Source: Ganoderma boninense (taxonomy: Eukaryota > Basidiomycota > Agaricomycetes > Polyporales > Polyporaceae). From it: DNA of 64,000 nt. Below, one piece after another: positions 34,160 to 44,806 of this stretch. The notes beneath the pieces were generated by a model. That model did no database searches. It was not told the DNA's origin and saw nothing but the letters and a program-made list of their open reading frames with translations. A program made the translations under genes and the position numbers. The number at the start of each line of letters is the position of its first letter. Within the stretch, counting starts at the first letter, position 1. The stretch covers positions 3,158,955-3,222,954 of the forward strand of contig CM035304.1 in assembly GCA_002900995.3 (NCBI GenBank). The letters are read 5' to 3'.

Positions 34160-34800
34160 GGCCCCCCATATTCAAGTTTCAGAAACGCCTTTTTCATTAA
34201 ATCGCCCTCTCCCTTCGGCCGTTATGCGCGCATCTTTCGCTTTGACCATCGGGGCATTGCCGCGATTGAGAACATCGACTGCACCATCTCCGAGAGCGGC
34301 GAACGCGCACAGAGTCCTTCGTGCGCTACGGTTGTCTCCAGGTGAAGTACCGCGGTCATGACCAGATCGCCACTCGCATTAACGTCAAGCACATCAAGGA
34401 CAAGTAGGGGGACAAGGGATTGCATGAGCTTGCGGAAGAGATGCGCCCTAGGACCATGTCCCCACTGTTCAACAAGACTCTAATAGAAGTGGCCTGGGCC
34501 ATGGTAGAGGCCCGAGGTGTACGACGGTGTCACCAACTCGTGTCGTTACTTCGCTGTCGGGAAACCTGACTTGTGGTGCTCTGGCGGCGTTGTGCGTACC
34601 GGGACTTGCGGTTGCGTCGCTGTCTCGCTCGACGCGGAAAGTGAGCCGCCACTTCGCATCGACAGGCCCGACATGGCTGTGCTGCTCGCTAGGGACAACG
34701 ACAAGATTTCTGCTGGAGATGAGGAGTTGGAGGACGGGTCTTTCGTCCACCTAGATGAACCCTTGGCATGCGAGTCATCCTGGTGTCGGAGGGGGACGCC
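34160..34800 (+). pseudogene. FunK1 kinase relic
   Basis: Only the middle of the gene is left: a stretch corresponding to FGRYARIFRFDH.GI, then RGHD..ATRIN, LFNKTL and the GKP..WCSGGVV region, spread over three frames with stops between. It corresponds to about the second exon of copies 3 and 6. The catalytic lobe with HRD is missing. It is wedged between HEM13 copy 3 and DUF4419 copy 3. Confidence 0.75.
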
Positions 34801-34908
34801 TCAGTAAGACGTGGGAGGTCAGACTTCAAACTATTTGGAGGCACATTTCTATCCAGATAATCCTCAGATTCACGACAGGAAAGTAGATACACATCATACA
34901 TTTTCATG

Positions 34909-36531
34909 CTAACTTCCATTCTTCTCGAAGATAAACCAATGGGCGGAGGGGCAGACCGTATCAATCGTCTTGCTTCCAATGGCAGATGATCCGGTGAATG
35001 CGACGTGCCCCGCGACCATCATGCAATCTAGCTCGGTGCCATTGTCGTTGACGATCACGTCGACCTCGCAGTACCCAGGCGGGACTGCCGTTACCGAGAC
35101 CACAAAAAACGGGATGCCATCGAGCGTGTACGTCGGGTTGCCGCGCCCGCCGTGTGGACCTATGCAAAGGTGTCAGTTACAGAGTTATAGAGCATGTAAG
35201 TTAAACATGGACCTTCAATCATGACGCTTCCTTCGGAACCCTCGCTGGCGCTCTTATCATTTTCAGGAACTACAACTGGTACGGCGGACTCTTCTCGTGG
35301 CTTAGGCGTCGGTGATCCGGAATGCCTCCGCAGCCACTTTGGCATGACCTTGTGCAGCCGTTTCGTGCCAGGTGAAGCAACCGAATTCTTCGTTCGTGGA
35401 GGGACCAGTTCAAATCTGGGCTTGTCAGAGACTCAAAGAGTCTCCGGGAGGCTACCGCCTTTCCACTTGCCCTCGTTCGACCAGACGCAAAAAGCAGTGA
35501 TCCACCCGCTAAGGTCGTCCTGCCCACACGCATATTGACACCGGTGTGCAACGTGTGTCCAAAACGTCTTGTCAGGTTCGCCGTCGAACGCATGATGAAC
35601 CGGCGATGATGGGGCGGAGCATTTCTGCCCACATTGCAGGCTCCTTGCCGAAGTCGCAGAGACGCCCCAGGCGGCGGTAGATTTCCTCCCAGTCCGACTT
35701 CTCGCCTTCAAGGGTAACAGATGGGATGCCGCATTCGATGGAGATATAGTACTCAAAATACCTACAGGGGCTGTTTCAGTAGTGGCGATCGGCGTCTTGA
35801 ACGAAGAAACGTACTCCTTTAGGGTGGCCATCATAACGACTGAGCACACGGTGGTATCCTTTGTTGTCGTTGTAGTGAAGTCGGGAAGGATCCATTCGAC
35901 GAGTGTATCGTCGGCCACCTAATATTATCACTGAGCGTTAGCCATTCGTTCGAAACGGCAAAATTAGGGCCTGTCAACACTTACATTCTCATGGATCCGC
36001 CTCGTGAAGGTTTGAGCGATCCTACCGTAGTCCACAGTATAGCGATCGCCGACGGTTCTCACCACCAGCCTCTTTTTCCCTTCGTGAGCAACGAAGAGAG
36101 AACGCAATTCTTTAGCATGTGCGTTGATGCTTAGCTCATTTAAATCAGCCACAATTATCAGGGAAAAAAGCTAAATCTACATACTAGAAGTTGAGCTGGA
36201 TGAGGATTGCCAACCAGACGTCATCTGGCCTATATCACGGCGGAAGTCAGAAATGACTATTCTCGACCAAGGAAAGGAACATTAGGAAGTACCGAATACG
36301 GAGGTGATGATGGGATCCATAGGCTTCCAAGACCGCGTGCACGAAACCATTATTAACCGGCGTAGTAGCCGCGAGGTCGCCGGTTTGGACGGAACTTTGG
36401 AGCATTTCCTTGCATCGTTCTGCCTGAGCTTCGCATCCATATCGAAAGACGGTCTCAGCTGTGAGAATGTGGCCCTTCCGGTTGTATACGGCGTTGGCTG
36501 GGTGAGGAGCGACTTCGAACGTCACTGGCAT
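34909..36531 (-). pseudogene. DUF4419 family protein, copy 3 (at least two frameshifts)
   Basis: It begins MPVTFEVAPHPANAV at 36531 and has the same exon order as copies 1 and 2, through DDTLVEWILPDFTTTTTKDTT, ECGIPSVTLEGEKSDWEEIYR and WAEMLRPII. Frame is lost near 35600, just where RRFV would follow, and again near 35435 after GGSLPE. The KWLRRHSGSP linker and the C-terminal module (PPGYCEVDVIVNDNG, AHWFIFEKNGS) are readable. It is the most diverged of the three full-length copies. Given other one-base defects in the window, part of the damage could be assembly error. Confidence 0.78.
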
Positions 36532-37100
36532 GTCGAATATTCTGGCGGGCTGGAACGGAGTGGGCCGTGGAACATGAACAGGGAAGGAGTCGGAGTCTGA
36601 GAACTTCGAGGTACTGCTTTATGTAAGTACCTACGATCCAACGGGTTGCCGTAAGCGCACGCAGTGCGTTCGGCATTAGCACAGCCTTCCTGGTGTCATA
36701 ACTCGGAACAGCGGCAGCGAGGCCCAAAATACAACACCTAACTTCCGTACACACTGGTCACTGGAGGTGTGCCTAGCACTTTGGAAGAGACTCGACCTAA
36801 GAGAAATACTCCTCAGGGTAGAGTAATAGATATCGGAGAATAATAGCCTGCAGTCAGTAGCGATGTTCTTGCAGTCATCGAGAACGCAAGAGGTCGCTGA
36901 CAATCGTCCCGATCAGCTGGGAAACAAGGTGCAAATTATAGGGCATGAATTTTGAACGGGCCGTTTGATAGCTTCTAGGCTGGACCGGAGAAGATGACAA
37001 CCATCGCGCACAACATTGAACTCGGGATGCATCCCTGTCATTGGTGTAATAAGTGCCCAAAGCTCTTCTCGATGCCAAGTTTTAAACTGTCCGACCGAAG
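36532..37100. other. Intergenic, no supported gene
   Basis: Spacer between the DUF4419 copy 3 start and the F-box gene 3' end. I see no repeats or coding sequence here. Confidence 0.5.
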
Positions 37101-39539
37101 CTAAACCTTTGGACTAAAGTCGATGCAGAAAACGATCGGTCCCGTCGGGACAAGGTTATCTGTAAACAACCGTCAACGAAGCCAAAATCAAGAACAGTAT
37201 AAAACACTCACGATCCCGTCCAATGTCATCCATAGGAGGGCCGCCACCAAGCGGGGGCATATTCCAGTCATTGTCGTCGTCGTCGTCGTCATCGTCGTCG
37301 TCGTCATCGTCATCATCGCTATCATCGCCAGTGTCCGAGCCGTCACTGGCGTCACTGTTATTGTCGTCCGAGTCCTCTGTCCCTGCGTTCCCCTCTCCCG
37401 CTCCAGCGCCCTCTTCTGCGCCCTCGCCCTCGTCGGGTTCGAAAAGGTCGACGACGTCGATCGGGGCCTCCGCGTGTACAGCCTCCGTTGACGGACCGGC
37501 CCCGGGGGCCTGGTCTAGCAAATCCTCGATCAGCACCCCGCTCCCGGACGCGAGCACCACCTGCGTCTCTTGTCCCCCACCCGCAACCCCACCCCCAGCT
37601 CCGCCACCTTCGCCGCCACCACCGCCACCACCCGGCCCACCGTCATGGCCGTTGTCATCTGGGCCGCGTGGCGGCGAGGTGTACCCGGGGATCATGCCGA
37701 GGCGGCGGAAGAACTCGATGTGCTCGGGCTTGTACATGGCGTCCCAGACGAAGAAGAGCTTCGATTCGGTCATCTGGAGGCACGTCACCTTTGCGAGCTG
37801 CCGGCGATCGTGGTAGAACGGCATGGAGACGAAGGTCAGATACGGGAACGAGACCCCCGCGTCGACCGCGGACTGGGGGACGCCGTGCATGCGCCTGCGG
37901 CCTGTCGCGATGAGGTCCTCGTCGACGAGGCCGTGGTGTGTCGGGTCGAGCGTCGCGACGTAGATGCCGGACGTCTGCACGGAAGGAGACATGCACGCAG
38001 TGACGTCAGTTGTAGCTGCAAACAGAGAGTTGGGGTGGTAACTCACCGTGACGATCCCGAGACGACCGAATTCAAAAGCGAGGTAGATCGAGAAGTGCTC
38101 ATCTGTGCCCCCGAGCCGGGGGATCGTCTTCCCGTTCTCCAGCGCAGCGGTCCGGAGCGAGATCTCGCCGCGCACGACGCGCATAAAGTCGCGGATAACG
38201 ACCTGTCGGCTGTCGCTCAGCTGCGCCGCGAGGTCCTTGCCGTCGCGCGACACGTGCACTACAGAGAACAGGCGTGCCTCAGTCTCCCGCACTGAACATG
38301 CCACGAGGAGGAGGCGTGCGTGCGCGTACCTGCTGAGAACTCCGCGTACGACGCCGTGTACAGCGCCGTCGACATCGTCGGCTCTGCGGGCAGCGCGACG
38401 CCCTCGCTGTGGCTCGCCAGCTTCTGCCGAGCGAGCGCCGGGTCGAGCTGGATCGCCATCCGGATGTCCGAGTACACGAGCTGGTACGACGGGATCTCGA
38501 AGATCATCCGCCCGCCCTCGGCGCGCGAGAAGATGCGCAGCGCGGACGTCGAGCACACGAAGACGTGCGCGTGGCTCAGTTCCACGTAATTGATGTCGCC
38601 GCCGCCCGCGTTCCCCTGCACGTTGTCGACCTCGACCTCGAGCGTCGCGGTCACCACGTTCCACAGGTACGCCTTGCGCAGGCCCGACACGAGCAGCGTC
38701 GGGTAGACAAAGCGGAACGCGCGCCCGAACTCGGCGGTCTCGATCAGTGCCCAGGGACGGAAGTGGCCCCGCGGGCTCGAACCCTTGAAGACGCTCTCGG
38801 CGGTCGTCCAGGCGTCGAGCTGCGCGCCATTGGGGCGGAAGAAATGCGGCATCTCCGACTCGTCGAAGAGCGTGGAGAGGCGCCAGACCTCCTTGAAGGC
38901 GCCGAGGCGGTCGAATATGAGGAAGCCGTTTTCGTACTCGCAATGCGCATACCGGCGCACATATCCCTGCGCGTAGACTGGTGTCAAAGGAGGGATCTGC
39001 AGCACAGGAGAGAGAGAGCGCACTGAATCCAGTCTCCAGAGGATTTCTGCAGTGTCGAGATCAAAGACCGTCAGGCCGCCGAACTCGTGTGTCGTGATCA
39101 AGATTCCGTGTTCCTCGTCCACCTTCAGTCGATGAACATCGTAAGGATGGCCACCATAGAACTTGGCTGTCGCATCGCCTCCGCCGAACCAGTTTCGCTG
39201 AAGTTGAAGATACAAATGACCTGCTGGGCGGGCATCAATATCGTCGCGCTGGCGTACGTAAACGACACAGCAGAAAGTCAGCGCACAATACTCGCGCCAG
39301 TCCGGCACATTCTGGAGGAACTTAAGTGGGTGCGCTGCCTTTGCTTGCGGAAGGAGGGTGTGGATGGAGTCGATAAAGTTGTGGAGGAGCGCCGCATGAT
39401 GGTAGATGGTCGATTCGTGCTGGCGGAAGAAGGCGTGCCAGCTTCGCGAGACGAGCCGGACGTTGCGGAGCGCTTGGAGCGGAAGGTAGGCAACGATGCG
39501 CAGCACGAGCTCTGCGGGGAGGGTTTCTAGTGCAGGCAT
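37101..39539 (-). CDS. F-box protein with Asp-rich C-terminus
   Basis: Probable substrate receptor of an SCF ubiquitin ligase. The F-box occupies roughly residues 2-45 (ETLPAELVLRIVAYLPLQALRN and the following VSRSWH). A long region with beta-propeller-like phrases (THEFGGLTVFDLDTAEILW, HVFVCSTSALRIFSR) follows. The C-terminal part holds a glycine run and about fifteen consecutive aspartates. Exons: 39539-38330, 38291-38047, 37974-37212 and 37159-37101, giving 759 codons. The 38-nt first intron is short. A further 60-nt in-frame intron near codon 95 is possible. An ATG three codons upstream (39548) is an alternative start. No frame defects. A decayed fragment of this gene lies at 18.2-18.7 kb. 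Confidence 0.85.
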
Positions 39540-39548
39540 GGTGCACAT

Positions 39549-41851
39549 TGCACGCTCTGTGGGAAGGAATCGTGTCAGTACATATGCTCGGACGGGTGAT
39601 GGTGGCGGGCGGGGCGAGAGCAGAAAATTCGTTGCAACGGTTCTCTATATTGGCTGCGCCATGGTTCACGTAACAGGATTACTCGCTTATTTGATACAAT
39701 GCTTTTCACCTGCCAATGGCCGCAACCCCGACATGTTAGCTTGGGAGTGAGATATACCGTCTAACGTTAGTCGGGATATGAACGCGGCCTAGAACCGTTA
39801 AGACTGCTCCGAGCTAGCCTCTGAGCGACAGGATATGAAGTGGAAGCAATGCAGTGTGGATCAATCGAAGTTGAGAAGACCTCGCGTTGCACCGTCCAAT
39901 CAGCGCGGTGCAAAGCGAAGTCTTAAGGAGCAGTTGGCCGTTAGATGCAGAGGTAACACTGCGGCTATTTGTGTCATATGGACAGAAACGTGTCAGAAAC
40001 CGTATTAGTGAGACGTTGTAGGAAGCAGGAGCTGCATCGGGTAGGCCACTCGTGGCCTGCATGCGACGAACATACGTTGCGCGTGGGGATGGAAGGCTGG
40101 AGAGATGGCGCGGACCAATATATTGAGTTCAACTCCCTTCCGATTGTTTAGCTCGCCAGATTAAGCTTCCTGCATGCCTTAGTCTCCACATACGAAACGA
40201 GGAGCTACGAGTCATGTCTGCTAGAGGAAGATAGGGCTATTGTCCCGGATAGCCCTACCTGCTTGGCAACGCCTACTGAGTGAATACTCGTATTGCAATC
40301 ATTGCACACATCAAAGATGGGGAAGGTAAATCCTTGTAGACTTAGGGAAGGAGACGGAGACGTCCGACGCCACTCTCCCTGATCCGTTCGGGAAGTTCAC
40401 CTTTTTCGCAGCTTTTCCCCTCATTCGTTCTGGAAAGGCGAAATTCCCTGTGTATTCCCTTCATCTTCATCGCGTCAAAGAGAAAGAGACTTTTGATAAT
40501 CCCGATGGCAATGGTAGCAACGAACGTATACCAGGCGCAGGAAGGTGGGCGAGAATGAATTCTTGGAATGGAGTCAGACAAACTATGGACCCACATGACC
40601 ATCAACATCAACTTGAGTCGACATGGCGTGGACAAGTATGGTCAAATGCAGTCACCGCGCGGGGTTCTCCACTGCGTAGACACAGAATGCATACCGGCAC
40701 CTAAGACGCGAGGGGGCCTTTCGAGACGACTGCTGGCCCCAGAGAGTGTAGTTCACGAATTCTCTTGCATGCGACGTAGAGTGGAGTGAGAAACCTTCCC
40801 CGGGGTTTTTCGCAAGGTTATTAACCAGAGAGTGCCCGAGGGTGAGTTATTCTCGCAGTTAGTCACAGTGCGAATAACCCCTGTGGGTTCTTTGCATGTT
40901 AATAACCGTGGTTTGTAACGCCTGTTATGCAACTCTCACAACCGGCACAACATCGCAGAGACATGCTGGGCGCGGGATTCGCTGGGATCGGCACATCGGT
41001 ATACAGCCAGCTGTCATGGAAAGCGAGAACACCAGATGGTCCAGACGTCTTCAGAGGTCGTCACCGGGGATATCGGATGCACTCCGGCACCGAAAGAGCC
41101 TCGACGGCTACAACATGTGCTGACTGCTGCCCAGATGAGGTAACGTCAGCTCACGAGAAGGTGGCGCGGCAGGCCTTGAGGCAAAGCGGACAACAATGCG
41201 TGATGCTGGGCAGGGACGTACACCGCGTTCTCAGAAGCTTGGCCTCCCAACGATCGATGTTCCGCGGAGAAGAGGGGCACAAGACGCTCGTTCAGCACGC
41301 ACCTCCGACGCGCGCCAGCATGGTCGGGAGTGCGGAGGAAACGAGGCCGGGGCCGGGGGAAGGGGGGCAGGAAGTTGCGAGGAATGGGACGAAGGAGGGT
41401 GGGAGTTGTCCATAGGAGGATGTGTGCGTGATTGCACCAAGATTGCACTGCTTGGATCCGCAATCACACCGCCACCCAGCTCGGAGTCGCATATCCCGGA
41501 CACCGAGGCGAAACGAGCACTCACCGACAGAATCCTGGGGCTCTGCATGCACCGGTGAGCAGAGGACATGCGGGGGCGAGGCGAAGCGGAGGGAGAGGAC
41601 TCAGGCTTACTCGAGCTTACTCCCGCAATGCCCTCCTTTTCGAGACCGCGGGGCCACGTGCGGCAGAGTGGTGGAGTCACGTGCGGGCGTCTGTGAAGAG
41701 AGAAAGGACTGGCGCGGGGGACGCGGAGGAGGCAACTCTCAGTCTGCTCCCAGCGGCGAGCATCCGTCTCGAGTCTTGTCCGCGACACCGTCTTCCTGTC
41801 TCTCGTCGCCGTCTCCCGTCGTCTGTGACGCGTATCGCCGTGCTGTGCATC
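39549..41851. other. Long intergenic region, no supported gene
   Basis: About 2.3 kb between the F-box and UAF30-like genes, which are divergent, so it must include both promoters. Only short, composition-like frames are found. A 9-bp perfect hairpin lies at 40232-40257. I see no mobile-element termini. Confidence 0.5.
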
Positions 41852-42805
41852 ATGAGCTCGCAGATCCAGGCCCTCGAACCCAAAATCCGCCAGATCCTCT
41901 CCGCCCCTGGCACGGACCTCTCCACCATCAGCGCAAAGCGCGTCCGCAAGCAGCTGCTCGAGCTCGACTCCTCTCTCTCGTCTGACTTCATCAAGGAGAA
42001 GAAGGACGAGATCGACGAGGTCATCGCCAAGGTCTACGAGCAGGTAAGCGCGGGCCCCGCCGACGCCGGAGACGACGACGAAGACGACGCCAGCTCCAAG
42101 CGCAAACGCGGCGACGCGTCCGACGACGAGCCGGCCCCCGCCCCAGCGAAGAAGACGAAGAAGACGAAGACAAAGCAGGAGAAGACGGACGAGGAGCTCG
42201 CCCGCCAGCTCCAGAACGAGATCAACGGCCGCGCCCGCAGTTCCCGTGCCGGCGCATCGTCCTCCAAGAAGGCCAACGGTGCAAAACGCGGGCGGAAGGC
42301 AAAGAGTGCCGAGTGCCGTCGGGTCTGACGGCGAGGCGGCCGAGAGCGAGGGCGAGGGCAAGAAGAAGCGTGGCGGCGGTTTCAAGAAGGAGTATATGCT
42401 CAGGTCCGTCCTCTCTCCGGCGTGTGCTGTGATGTGTGATCCCGCCATGCCAGAAGACTAGCGCATGGAACGATGTCACCCGGCATGATGTGTTAGCCCA
42501 GCATATACTTACCACATGGATACCGCTAGTGAACCGCTAGCCTCGCTCCTGGGCGTCGAGAAGCTGTCCCGCCCGCAGATAGTCAAGCAACTCTGGGAAC
42601 ACATCAAGTCGAACAATATGCAGAATCCCGAGAACAAAAAGGAGATCATCTGCGACGACCAGTTCCGCGCCGTATTCAAGGTCGATCGGATCGACATGTT
42701 CAAGATGAACAAGGAGCTCGGCCAGTACGTCTGTCACCCGCTGTTCACCCACTCCTGCTTGACACGGTCGACAGACATCTATACGAGGCGCAAGCGGCGT
42801 CTTAA
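41852..42805 (+). CDS. UAF30: UAF30-like protein with DEK-C and SWIB/MDM2 domains (one-base frameshift)
   Basis: Homologues serve in the upstream activation factor for RNA polymerase I, or as SWIB chromatin proteins. The N-terminus (to about residue 60) resembles a DEK-C domain (IRQILSAP..LSTISAKRVRKQL). An acidic and Lys-rich nuclear-type linker follows, then the SWIB domain (LSRPQIVKQLWEHIKSNNMQNP, FKMNKELGQHLYEA). Three exons: 41852-42403, 42530-42724 and 42775-42805, total 778 nt. One extra base at about 42300-42325 shifts frame, and removing it gives 259 codons with no stop. The intact SWIB sequence beyond the shift suggests an assembly error. A GTAAGC at 42044 is not used, since splicing there would destroy the acidic linker. 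Confidence 0.85.
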
Positions 42806-43278
42806 CCCCTCTTGTTCACGGATGCATGAAGATGTCGGAGGGGCCGTCCGCAATTTGGGTTCCTGCTACGTCTCCGGCCCCCGACCTTTGTTCTTGTCGT
42901 GTCTTCGCAAGACGCCCCCCCGACGCGGCTCCCACGTACTACCATTCGTCATTCATCGCGCTGGCATCTCAGCGATGCATCCTATGGGCTCAGGATCAAT
43001 CGGTTGTTACCAATACATTCACCGGGACTGGGCGATTTGTCGGCGCGTGCGTGGTTCTGGTCCGTCCTGTTTGTTCATTTAATCCCTTGCGCAACGCGTG
43101 CACATGTACTCTACAAGGCATCATAACTGTATATACTACACCCTTGGTATCGCATCCCGGAATCACGACGCGCCTTTACACACCCTTCGTTGGCTGGTGG
43201 CCAGCTGCGCATCTCCTGTGCAGTGAGAGAACAAGTCTCCTCCATAGTCAGCTGTAGCATCGCCCTCTGCCGCGGCAG
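42806..43278. other. Convergent intergenic spacer
   Basis: 3' flanks of the UAF30-like and prenyltransferase-repeat genes. No gene is seen. An alternative last exon of the latter could extend to about 43170. Confidence 0.5.
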
Positions 43279-44641
43279 CTATCTTGCGCACGATTGTCCC
43301 ATCGATTCGTCTTCCTCCTCGCTGTGCGGCCCAACACCGACGATCAGCTCATGTAGTAGCATATGCATTGAAGACCTCAGACTCACCAACCACCTCCTCC
43401 AAGCAGAGAATCTCACAGCGTGCCCATATGCCTCGTCGACCACCCGGGTCCCCACCGTCCCAGCTGCACCCTCCCCAAGGCACTTCTCCACCAACTCGCG
43501 AATCACGGCGCCCGCGTCACCACCGGGCCACGTCGCAGGCGGGAAGAGGTCGAGCGCAACCGCGCCCCGGAGGTACAACCAGAGCGCCTCGTGCGAGGGG
43601 TACGCCCGGACGAGCTCTAGCGCATGCGCCCCCGTCTTTGTTTCTGTTTCTGTCTCCGTCTCCGTCTCTGTATCAGCGCCAGATGCAGGGAGGCTGCGGA
43701 GGAGCACCTCGAGCCGGCACGCGTACTGCATCGCAGAGTAGTCCGCGACGTGCCGCTCGACCCACGCCCGGATGCGCGCGCGCTCCGCCTCGAGCTCCCG
43801 CCTCGTGCGCATTGGACGCTGAGGCGGAGGAGGAGGGGGAGGAGGGGAGGAGGAGGAGGAGGAGAAGGAGGAGAGGAGGAGTGCGAGGGCCTCCGCGCAG
43901 AGGAAGCGGTGCGCCCACGCGTGGTAGTTGCGCGGGTACGCCTCGCACGCGCGCTCGACGGCCGCGATCTCTGCGCGGAACGCGGCGGGCGAGAGCGTGA
44001 CGCCGGCCAGGGTGTCGACGCCGTCGCCGTGCCCCGGAGCCTGGCATGAGGAGGAGGAGGAGGATGAAGATGAGGATGCGGAGGAGGGGAGGGGAGGGTG
44101 TATGCGGCGGAGGAGCCAGCGCCGGTGGTGCCAGAGGATGGACTGCTTCGCCGCGTCCCGGAGCGTCAGGAGCGCGTCCGTGAAGCTGAGCTCGTGCGCT
44201 GCCGGCTGTGCGCCCCGAGGAGGACGAGGCGCTTGCGCGCGTTGAGCGCGGTCTGGTGCGCGGGGTTGACGAGGAGGAGCACGGCGGAGGACTCCAACAG
44301 CTCTGTGGTGTGCGTGGGCGGGCGATCGATGACGTCGTGGCGGGGACGTACAGCGCGGAAACGCGAGACGGCCTCTAGGTAGGCTTTGTATGCGAGCTTG
44401 TGTGGCACGCCGAGGTTGCGGTCGACGAAGAGGAACGGCGCGTGCTCAGGCGGAGCGGACGCGAGCCATTCCGAGGTGTCTCCTGGCAGAAGTTCGATAG
44501 TTATCCTGGCAGATTTGATAGTTGTTCGTGAGCAAACGCACTGTTCACACTCCTCCCTGGGATTAGAAACCAGCGACGTACTTACGGGGGGATGTTGAGT
44601 AGATCTCCCAGCTTTGAGCTCAGGTCGACGTTTTTGTTCAT
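43279..44641 (-). CDS. Protein prenyltransferase alpha-subunit repeat protein, PTAR1-like (one-base frameshift)
   Basis: Two exons, 44641-44586 and 44505-43279. The PPTA-type repeats are visible as WHHRRWLLRRI and AYPRNYHAWAHRF; the AYPSHEALWLYLR segment is a third. These repeats form the helical alpha subunit of protein prenyltransferases; the PTAR1 group has such repeats without being a proven farnesyl- or geranylgeranyl-transferase subunit. Low-complexity Ser, Pro and Thr-Glu runs come from microsatellite DNA near 43640-43670, 43820-43870 and 44045-44090. A base is missing at about 44211-44217, where the product should read LLRGAQPAAHELSF. With it restored the gene has 428 codons. The last codons after RWLV start with GTGAGT, so a 3' intron and a different C-terminus are possible. 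Confidence 0.8.
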
Positions 44642-44806
44642 AGTGAGCGTACTGGTCCAAGAGAAGGAGTGCACAGCCTTCGCAACGTACATTTCCAGAT
44701 TTGGACACGCGAACGAGCAGCATTAGGCCAACCACAACGTGTTGAAACGTGGATTGTTTTACAGTAATCCAACCATCGTCCCATACATAAGTCATGCAAG
44801 ACGTCA

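Noticed and set aside
41432..42328. 298-codon frame extending far upstream of the UAF30-like start
   Set aside because: The 140 upstream codons have no recognisable domain; the DEK-C-like region begins at the ATG 41852.
43620..44100. Long plus-strand open frames of 140-240 codons over the prenyltransferase-repeat gene
   Set aside because: They are antisense frames kept open by GC-rich codons and TCC/GGA microsatellites; the minus strand carries recognisable PPTA repeats.
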